From Pseudomonadota bacterium (GTDB taxonomy: Bacteria; Desulfobacterota; Anaeroferrophillalia; Anaeroferrophillales; Anaeroferrophillaceae): 11,082 nt of DNA. The stretch lies in assembly GCA_011042595.1 (NCBI GenBank), contig DQWO01000345.1, positions 1 to 11,082 on the forward strand, in the 5' to 3' direction. This document shows, piece by piece, positions 6,778 to 11,082 of the stretch. Every line of letters begins with the position of its first letter. The first letter of the stretch is position 1. The translations under genes and the position numbers were made by a program. Under the pieces are notes generated by a model that did not search any database, had not been told where the DNA came from, and worked only from the letters and a program-made list of their open reading frames with translations.

Positions 6778-8359
6778 GTTCATCATCCATACTCTGGATA
6801 AGTTTATATTCAATACTATCGACTAAAGCCTGCCAACTGGCTTCGATAATATTGGTCGATACACCAACCGTACCCCACTTATTTCCTGCAGCATCAGTGG
6901 TTTCAATCAGTACCCGGGTAACGGCTTTCGTACCCCGGTCTGAAGAAAGTATTCTAACCTTGTAGTCGGTTAACTTGATTTCTTTTAAAACGGGATAGAA
7001 TTTTTCCAGGGCATTGCGCAGGGCTTTATCCAGGGCTTCAACCGGACCATCACCGATTGCGGCCGTATGCTCAACATGTTTATTGATCCGCAGCATGACC
7101 GTAGCTTCAGAAAGCGGCACCCGGGTTCGACGGAATTTTTCAATGATTACCCGAAAACCCAGAAGATTGAAAAAAGGTTTATAGGTACCCATAGTCTTTT
7201 TTACCAGTAATTCAAAGGATGCTTCAGCTCCTTCAAACTGGAAACCCCGGTTTTCCAGGTCTTTAATCCGTTCAAGAATTTTGCGGGTTTGTTCATCGTC
7301 ACCCACATCCAGATTATATTCATGGGCTTTATATAAAATATTGCTGCGGCCCGAGAGATCCGAAACCAGCACCCGCCGCCGGTTTCCGACCCAGTCGGGT
7401 GAAATATGCTCATAGGTAAGAGGGTCTTTCTGCACGGCACTGACATGGATGCCGCCTTTATGGGCGAAGGCGCTCATGCCGACAAATGGTTGCCGGCTGT
7501 TATGACGTTTATTGGCAATTTCATCTACATAGCGGGACAACGATGCAAGCTTTTGCAGATTTTCCTTTTTCAGTACTTTATGACCCATCTTCAGCTGTAA
7601 ATTGGGGATAATAGAAATCAGATCGGCATTTCCACAGCGCTCACCGAAGCCGTTTATCGTTCCCTGGACATGGGTGACACCACAGGTTACGGCCATTAAT
7701 GAATTGGCTACCGCCACCCCGGAGTCATTATGGACATGAATTCCCAGGTGCTGTTTAAGAGGTTTCAGCCCTTTTTTCGTCTGTTTGATAATGTCAGCCA
7801 GTTCAAAGGGCAAGGTACCACCATTGGTGTCACATAAGACCAGGCAGTCAGCCCCGCCACGGATTGCTGCCCTCAATGTTTCCAGGGCGTATTCCCTATT
7901 ATGTTTGAATCCATCAAAAAAATGCTCGGCATCATAGATGACTTCAGCCATCTGCCCTTTCAGGTAGGCGAGCGAATCCTCAATCACCGTCAGATTGTCG
8001 ACAAGACTGATATTAAGGGCATTGGTAACGTGAAAATCCCATGATTTACCAAAAATTGTCGCTATTTTTACCCCTGAGGCAATAATTGCCTGCAGGTTAG
8101 GATCATTTTCGGCCTGGTTTTCAATTTTACGGGTGCTGCCAAAAGCGGTAATCTTTGCTGTTTTCAAAGAGACTTTTTTAATCTGTTTGAAAAAAGTCAT
8201 ATCTTTGGGGTTGGATCCCGGCCAGCCGCCCTCAATATAGTGAATGCCGAACTCATCCAGTTTTCTTGCTATGCGGACCTTATCGCCAGCCATCAGGGAA
8301 ATATCCTCCGCCTGGGTGCCGTCGCGCAGGGTGGTATCATATATTTTGATTATGGCCAT
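6767..8359 (-). CDS. cimA: (R)-citramalate synthase CimA
   Basis: This 530-residue enzyme condenses pyruvate with acetyl-CoA to (R)-citramalate, the first step of the threonine-independent route to 2-oxobutyrate and isoleucine. The N-terminal DRE-TIM barrel has DTTLRDGTQ (8-16), the metal-binding HVHND (208-212) and [15 protein letters not shown] (233-247). The C-terminal part from about 400 is the LeuA-type dimerisation/regulatory domain that mediates end-product feedback. Length, the [10 protein letters not shown] segment (44-53) and the long CimA-type linker separate it from 2-isopropylmalate and homocitrate synthases and match the Geobacter-type CimA; this is family-based, not tested. The ATG follows AAGGA, which is formed by the last codons of lysC 5 bp upstream, showing coupling. 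Placement directly after lysC groups branched-chain and aspartate-family synthesis. Confidence 0.93.
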   Translation of the reverse strand: MAIIKIYDTTLRDGTQAEDISLMAGDKVRIARKLDEFGIHYIEGGWPGSNPKDMTFFKQIKKVSLKTAKITAFGSTRKIENQAENDPNLQAIIASGVKIATIFGKSWDFHVTNALNISLVDNLTVIEDSLAYLKGQMAEVIYDAEHFFDGFKHNREYALETLRAAIRGGADCLVLCDTNGGTLPFELADIIKQTKKGLKPLKQHLGIHVHNDSGVAVANSLMAVTCGVTHVQGTINGFGERCGNADLISIIPNLQLKMGHKVLKKENLQKLASLSRYVDEIANKRHNSRQPFVGMSAFAHKGGIHVSAVQKDPLTYEHISPDWVGNRRRVLVSDLSGRSNILYKAHEYNLDVGDDEQTRKILERIKDLENRGFQFEGAEASFELLVKKTMGTYKPFFNLLGFRVIIEKFRRTRVPLSEATVMLRINKHVEHTAAIGDGPVEALDKALRNALEKFYPVLKEIKLTDYKVRILSSDRGTKAVTRVLIETTDAAGNKWGTVGVSTNIIEASWQALVDSIEYKLIQSMDDEHEL

Positions 8360-8364
8360 AGTTT

Positions 8365-8859
8365 TTATTCCTTATAATCAGGATCTTTATCCAGCTGGAA
8401 TTCATCATGGAGAACCCTGACTGCCAACTCAGTATATTTCTCTGCGATGACGCAGGAAACTTTTATCTCAGATGTACTTATCATCATGATATTAATATTT
8501 TCCCGGGCCAGGGCGGAAAACATCCGGGAGGCAACGTTTGCATGAGTACGCATACCGATTCCAACAATTGAAACTTTGGCTATCTTTTCATCACCAAGAA
8601 CATTCTTGCCCCCTATTTGCCGACAAATATCGTTGATGATGGACAGGGAGTACTGATAATTATCTTTGGGAACAGTAAATGTCAGGTCGGTCAACCCTTC
8701 CTCAGAAATATTCTGGATGATCATATCCACTACAATTCCCCGATCCGCAATGGATGAAAAGATGGTAGCCGCAATTCCCGGGCGATCCGGAATCCCATGT
8801 ATAGTAATCTTTGCTTCATTTTTATTGGCTGCAACACCTGAAACAACAGCTTTTTCCAT
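8365..8859 (-). CDS. lysC: Putative in-frame lysC beta subunit (aspartokinase regulatory ACT domains)
   Basis: This nested product starts at Met250 of LysC ([18 protein letters not shown]) and gives 164 residues holding both ACT domains and no kinase domain. The ATG is preceded by a full AGGAGG Shine-Dalgarno (8868-8873) at 8-nt spacing, much better than the site in front of the full-length start. Alpha2beta2 aspartokinases in Bacillus and Corynebacterium make their beta subunit in this way, from an internal start at the same domain boundary and with similar length. The site is seen directly in sequence; use of it in this organism is inference. The codons that spell AGGAGG encode a plausible Gln-Glu-Asp linker, so chance cannot be fully excluded. 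Confidence 0.68.
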   Translation of the reverse strand: MEKAVVSGVAANKNEAKITIHGIPDRPGIAATIFSSIADRGIVVDMIIQNISEEGLTDLTFTVPKDNYQYSLSIINDICRQIGGKNVLGDEKIAKVSIVGIGMRTHANVASRMFSALARENINIMMISTSEIKVSCVIAEKYTELAVRVLHDEFQLDKDPDYKE

Positions 8860-9606
8860 TGATTTATCCTCCTGACAGACAATAGTTCCCTCATCAGCTG
8901 AAAAACTTGATCGCACATGAAGGGGGATCCCATATTTTTTGGCAAATTCCACCGACCTGATCTGTAACACCTTGGCCCCCTGGCTGGCAAGTTCCAGCAT
9001 TTCATCATATGATATTTTGGCAAGTTTGCGGGCCTGATGGCAAATATTTGGATCAGTGGTATAAATACCGTCAACATCAGTATAAATTTCACAAAGGTCA
9101 GCTTTCATTGTGGTGGCTATCGCTACGGCGCTGGTATCAGATCCACCCCGACCCAGAGTGGTAATATTTCCTTCTTTATCGATTCCCTGGAAGCCGGCAA
9201 TTACAACAATATATCCATCATACAGGGCTTTATGAATCCGTTCAGGATCAATCCGTTCAATTCTGGCCTGAGTGTATTCATCGTCAGTCAGTATCTGTAT
9301 CTGGTGGCCGAGAAACGAACAGGCTTTCTCCCCCACGGTTTCAATGGCCATGGACATCAAGGCAATGGAAACCTGCTCGCCGGTTGAAACCAGGACATCC
9401 ATTTCCCGTTCATTTATTTTCTCAGGGTCAAATTCCAGCTGCTCGGCCAGTTTCAACAGACGATCGGTTTCTCCTGCCATTGCCGACAAAACGGCAATAA
9501 CCTGATTTCCCTGGTGTTTGGTGGCAATTATCCGGCGGGCAACATTTTTAATCCGTTCAATGCTTCCCACCGATGTTCCACCATATTTTTGTACTATCAG
9601 TGCCAT
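8365..9606 (-). CDS. lysC: Aspartate kinase LysC (alpha, full-length product)
   Basis: A 413-residue monofunctional aspartokinase that phosphorylates aspartate, opening the lysine, threonine, methionine and diaminopimelate pathways. Kinase domain: KYGGTSVGS (7-15), the VSTGEQ segment (73-78), AGFQG (137-141), [14 protein letters not shown] (149-162) and [12 protein letters not shown] (175-186). Two ACT domains follow: about 262-340 (effector loop GIPDRPGIA, 271-279) and 345-405 (ISTSEIKVS, 376-384), which bind feedback amino acids. I chose the ATG at 9606; an upstream in-frame TTG at 9615 is possible but adds only three residues. The ribosome-binding site there is weak. A strong internal start at Met250 would produce a separate beta subunit. 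It begins 180 bp after tsaE and ends 5 bp before cimA. Confidence 0.96.
   Translation of the reverse strand: MALIVQKYGGTSVGSIERIKNVARRIIATKHQGNQVIAVLSAMAGETDRLLKLAEQLEFDPEKINEREMDVLVSTGEQVSIALMSMAIETVGEKACSFLGHQIQILTDDEYTQARIERIDPERIHKALYDGYIVVIAGFQGIDKEGNITTLGRGGSDTSAVAIATTMKADLCEIYTDVDGIYTTDPNICHQARKLAKISYDEMLELASQGAKVLQIRSVEFAKKYGIPLHVRSSFSADEGTIVCQEDKSMEKAVVSGVAANKNEAKITIHGIPDRPGIAATIFSSIADRGIVVDMIIQNISEEGLTDLTFTVPKDNYQYSLSIINDICRQIGGKNVLGDEKIAKVSIVGIGMRTHANVASRMFSALARENINIMMISTSEIKVSCVIAEKYTELAVRVLHDEFQLDKDPDYKE
8868..8873 (-). promoter_or_regulatory. Internal consensus Shine-Dalgarno within lysC
   Basis: AGGAGG on the minus strand, 8 nt upstream of the in-frame ATG at 8859. It falls in the linker between kinase and ACT domains and is among the strongest ribosome-binding sites in this window. 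Confidence 0.7.
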
Positions 9607-9620
9607 AATAATCAATTCTT

Positions 9621-9642
9621 GATGGCTTCGTAAAACTCCATC
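9621..9642. repeat. Short inverted repeat in the lysC leader, possible dispersed element
   Basis: GATGG (9621-9625) and CCATC (9638-9642) flank CTTCGTAAAACT, immediately upstream of lysC. The core GATGGCTTCGTAAAA looks to me like a motif that recurs between genes in sulfate-reducer-type genomes, but that is from memory and only one copy is visible here. The whole tsaE-lysC spacer (9607-9786) holds this, a heptamer repeat and another inverted repeat, with no supported gene. Confidence 0.3.
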
Positions 9643-9724
9643 TTTTTCGTTAGGTTGGTATTATTAATTTGTTTCCATTCTCAGCTTTATGCAGTCAATT
9701 GACGATCTTTTTTCCAATATTTTA

Positions 9725-9752
9725 CTGAAAGCTGACAGCTGATCGCTGAAAG
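9725..9752. repeat. Degenerate heptamer tandem repeat (4 units of CTGANNG)
   Basis: Four consecutive 7-bp units read CTGAAAG, CTGACAG, CTGATCG and CTGAAAG on the plus strand, all fitting CTGANNG. The array lies in the non-coding spacer between tsaE and lysC. Such short degenerate heptamer arrays may arise by slippage or be a dispersed repeat; a regulatory role is unknown. Confidence 0.6.
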
Positions 9753-9753
9753 C

Positions 9754-9785
9754 GTTCATCAGGAAATGAATATTTACGGATGAAC
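9754..9785 (-). repeat. Perfect 7-bp inverted repeat just downstream of tsaE
   Basis: GTTCATC (9754-9760) and GATGAAC (9779-9785) are perfect complements around an 18-nt spacer, starting 1 bp past the tsaE stop. In RNA this could form a 3'-end hairpin for the CBS-tsaE transcript, separating it from lysC. No T-run follows, so it is not a classical intrinsic terminator. Confidence 0.35.
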
Positions 9786-9786
9786 A

Positions 9787-10311
9787 CTAATTTGATGGTT
9801 TATTATAACTGGTAATAATTTCGCGCTGTTCTTCGCCGGTAATAGCCAGGGTAATCCCGATAAAATCAAGTGAAAGTATCATTTCTCCGACTTTTTCCGG
9901 CCATTCAATTACCATAACCCCGGGTTTCTGCAAATAGTCTTCAAAGCCGATTTCCAGCAGATCATCCTGGTTATCCAGCCGATAAAGGTCAAAATGGTAC
10001 AGGGGCAAGCGGCCTTCATACTCGTTTATCAAGGTAAAGGTCGGGCTGTTAACGTAATACCAGTCAGGAACCTGCAGGCCTCGGGCAATACCTTTAGTAA
10101 GCAGGGTTTTCCCCGCGCCTAATGTTCCATAAAGAGCAAAGATATGAGACCCAGACAGCAAATCACGGCTCAATTTTTCGCCGAAATTCATGGTTTCATC
10201 CGGAGACCTGCTGATAATATATTCCTCTTTAGACAATTTTTGCAAAATAATCAATAAAACCTGAGTAATTAAGTTCACTTCCCCAGTCAAGCTGGGAAAA
10301 ATATCTTTCAT
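9787..10311 (-). CDS. tsaE: tRNA threonylcarbamoyladenosine biosynthesis ATPase TsaE
   Basis: A P-loop ATPase that works with TsaB and TsaD to install N6-threonylcarbamoyladenosine at position 37 of ANN-decoding tRNAs. Visible: YIISRSPDETMNFGEKLS, the Walker A GTLGAGKT (62-69), SPTFTLINEYEG (89-100) with YHFDLYRL (105-112), LLEIGFEDYL (118-127) and the Walker B-like VMVIEWPEKV (132-141). The 174-residue reading begins at an ATG but carries about 28 residues before the family's usual start. A TTG at 10254, with AGG 5 nt upstream, would give about 155 residues and is at least as plausible. It lies 45 bp after the CBS gene. Its usual partners tsaB and tsaD are not in the window; rimI, a frequent neighbour of tsaB, is further down the operon. 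Confidence 0.92.
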   Translation of the reverse strand: MKDIFPSLTGEVNLITQVLLIILQKLSKEEYIISRSPDETMNFGEKLSRDLLSGSHIFALYGTLGAGKTLLTKGIARGLQVPDWYYVNSPTFTLINEYEGRLPLYHFDLYRLDNQDDLLEIGFEDYLQKPGVMVIEWPEKVGEMILSLDFIGITLAITGEEQREIITSYNKPSN

Positions 10312-10356
10312 AGTGGACTGTAATTTCTACTGATAGATCTGAGGGACAAACAAATT

Positions 10357-10806
10357 TCAGCTGATCAGGGACATCATATCGGTACGACTGATAATGCCGA
10401 TTACTTTTTCATTCTGGTCAATAACCGGCAGTAGATATTTTTTTTCAGTAACCATCAGATTGGCAACCCTGCCAACTGGCGTATCAGGGGTAGCCGTTAA
10501 ACAATCATGAGTATAAATGTCAGCGACAGTGCGGGCGGTAAGCTCTTTCAATTCTTTCTCTAGTTTAAAAGGATTTTCGAGATAAACAAGTGTATCAAGA
10601 ATGATAAAAAAAGTAGGGATATTTAAAGGTTTTTCGGTAAATAAAAGATCAGTTTCCGTTACAATTCCCAGCAATATTCCTTCTTTATCGACTACCGGAG
10701 CGCCACTGATTTGATTTTTGGTCAGCAAAGTTGCCAGATCCTTGATATTGGTTTCAGGGGTAACGGTAATTACCGGTGTGGTCATAATATCTTTAACTGC
10801 TTTCAT
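10357..10806 (-). CDS. CBS-pair domain protein
   Basis: A 149-residue protein made almost entirely of two CBS motifs (Bateman module), which generally bind adenine nucleotides and act as energy sensors. The first repeat runs from VKDIMTTPVITVTPETNI to GIVTETDLL (4-55), the second from VADIYTHDCLTATPDTPV to GIISRTDMM (94-145); both have the typical G-h-h-T/S-x-x-D ending. Between them is an insertion (about 56-92) containing LNIPTFFIILDTLVYLENPF, seen in a stand-alone subfamily. No catalytic domain, signal peptide or membrane segment is present. The ATG has AAGGAG (10814-10819) at 7-nt spacing. As the first gene of the leftward run it may sense nucleotide state, but its partner is unknown. Confidence 0.9.
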   Translation of the reverse strand: MKAVKDIMTTPVITVTPETNIKDLATLLTKNQISGAPVVDKEGILLGIVTETDLLFTEKPLNIPTFFIILDTLVYLENPFKLEKELKELTARTVADIYTHDCLTATPDTPVGRVANLMVTEKKYLLPVIDQNEKVIGIISRTDMMSLIS

Positions 10807-10823
10807 GATAGGACTCCTTACTC

Positions 10824-10852
10824 ACTATAAGATGGGATTTGTATGATGCCAA
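10824..10852 (-). promoter_or_regulatory. Candidate sigma-70 promoter close to the CBS gene
   Basis: TTGGCA (10852-10847) and TATAGT (10829-10824) match the -35 and -10 consensus at 5 of 6 positions each with a 17-bp spacer. The predicted start (about 10817) falls within the CBS gene's Shine-Dalgarno, which argues against this being the main promoter. Confidence 0.4.
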
Positions 10853-10855
10853 TTA

Positions 10856-10885
10856 TTCTTACATCTGTCCTGCCTGGCCTGTCAA
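10856..10885 (-). promoter_or_regulatory. Candidate sigma-70 promoter of the leftward operon
   Basis: A perfect -35 TTGACA (10885-10880) stands 18 bp from a weak -10 TAAGAA (10861-10856). The predicted start near 10849 gives a leader of about 43 nt that keeps the AAGGAG ribosome-binding site intact. The -10 is poor, so activation or the alternative promoter downstream remain possible. Confidence 0.4.
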
Positions 10886-11007
10886 GTAGAAGCTATGATA
10901 ATGTTTATTTTTGCACCGCAGACCGGGAAAAGTAAATCCTATTTTCTGAGATTGAGCATCGATAGGCATTTTATTCTTAGTGCCTTACTCCTGAAAGGCT
11001 GTCACTC

Positions 11008-11036
11008 TTTTCAGTACCCCCCTTGAGGGGTATAAA
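11008..11036 (+). promoter_or_regulatory. Candidate rightward promoter with an operator-like palindrome
   Basis: TTTTCA (11008-11013) and TATAAA (11031-11036) form a -35/-10 pair with a 17-bp spacer. The spacer holds TACCCC (11015-11020), six bases, then GGGGTA (11027-11032), which runs into the -10 box. Paired C4/G4 tracts flanked by TA resemble operators of CsoR/RcnR/CstR-type repressors. The gene it would drive lies to the right of the window, so this is inference. Confidence 0.35.
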
Positions 11037-11082
11037 AAACAAGAAATTGTCGGGAATACATTCAGGATGTTCGGGCTTGGCT

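Noticed and set aside
9664..9759. A 31-residue minus-strand reading frame in the tsaE-lysC spacer, a possible leader peptide
   Set aside because: It has no ribosome-binding site, contains the heptamer repeat, and has no run of Lys, Thr, Ile or Met codons as expected of an attenuator leader.
9607..9786. Lysine riboswitch ahead of lysC
   Set aside because: I could not find the conserved core segments or a terminator stem; the spacer composition does not fit.
11015..11032. Intrinsic terminator formed by the C/G palindrome
   Set aside because: On the plus strand it is followed by A residues, and on the minus strand the T-run precedes rather than follows the stem.

Overview
This window reads as an ordinary, gene-dense chromosomal stretch from a Gram-negative anaerobe, most likely a Desulfobacterota/Deltaproteobacteria-type organism. 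That placement is an inference from three things: a LapA/LapB pair, which implies an outer membrane with LPS; a DUF2148 ferredoxin-like protein typical of anaerobes; and a citramalate synthase next to lysC, as in Geobacter-like bacteria. GC content looks moderate by eye, and no base-composition break stands out. I see no rRNA, tRNA, CRISPR array, prophage or transposase.

Layout. Positions 1-530 (+) hold the 3' end of recJ. Positions 634-1324 (-) hold a two-gene unit: a 62-residue predicted coiled-coil protein followed by an overlapping DUF2148 protein. Positions 1453-3957 (+) hold a compact operon of a HIT-family hydrolase, lapA, lapB and a PilZ-domain protein. It meets the next operon tail to tail, and the two stop codons share four bases. 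Positions 3954-10806 (-) hold a long run, in transcription order: CBS-pair protein, tsaE, lysC, cimA, a Mog/MoaB-type gene, rimI, pyrK and pyrD. From lysC to pyrK the genes overlap or lie within 5 bp of each other. Larger gaps occur before lysC (180 bp) and between pyrK and pyrD (124 bp). Positions 10807-11082 are non-coding. They hold candidate promoters for the leftward operon and a GC-rich palindrome inside a candidate rightward promoter whose gene lies beyond the window.

Function. The leftward operon combines aspartate-family and isoleucine precursor synthesis (lysC, cimA), the electron-transfer and catalytic halves of a class 1B dihydroorotate dehydrogenase (pyrK, pyrD), and housekeeping genes for tRNA and ribosome modification and molybdenum cofactor (tsaE, rimI, mog). 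The rightward operon points to envelope assembly: LapA/LapB for LPS control, with a putative c-di-GMP-binding PilZ protein at the end.

The most informative non-obvious signal is a consensus AGGAGG ribosome-binding site inside lysC, 8 nt before the in-frame Met250 codon, exactly at the kinase/ACT-domain boundary. It strongly suggests that lysC also makes a separate regulatory beta subunit. I found no clear evidence of an entirely new biological system. The remaining points of interest are small: intergenic inverted repeats, a degenerate heptamer tandem repeat, an operator-like palindrome and a small unrecognised protein.
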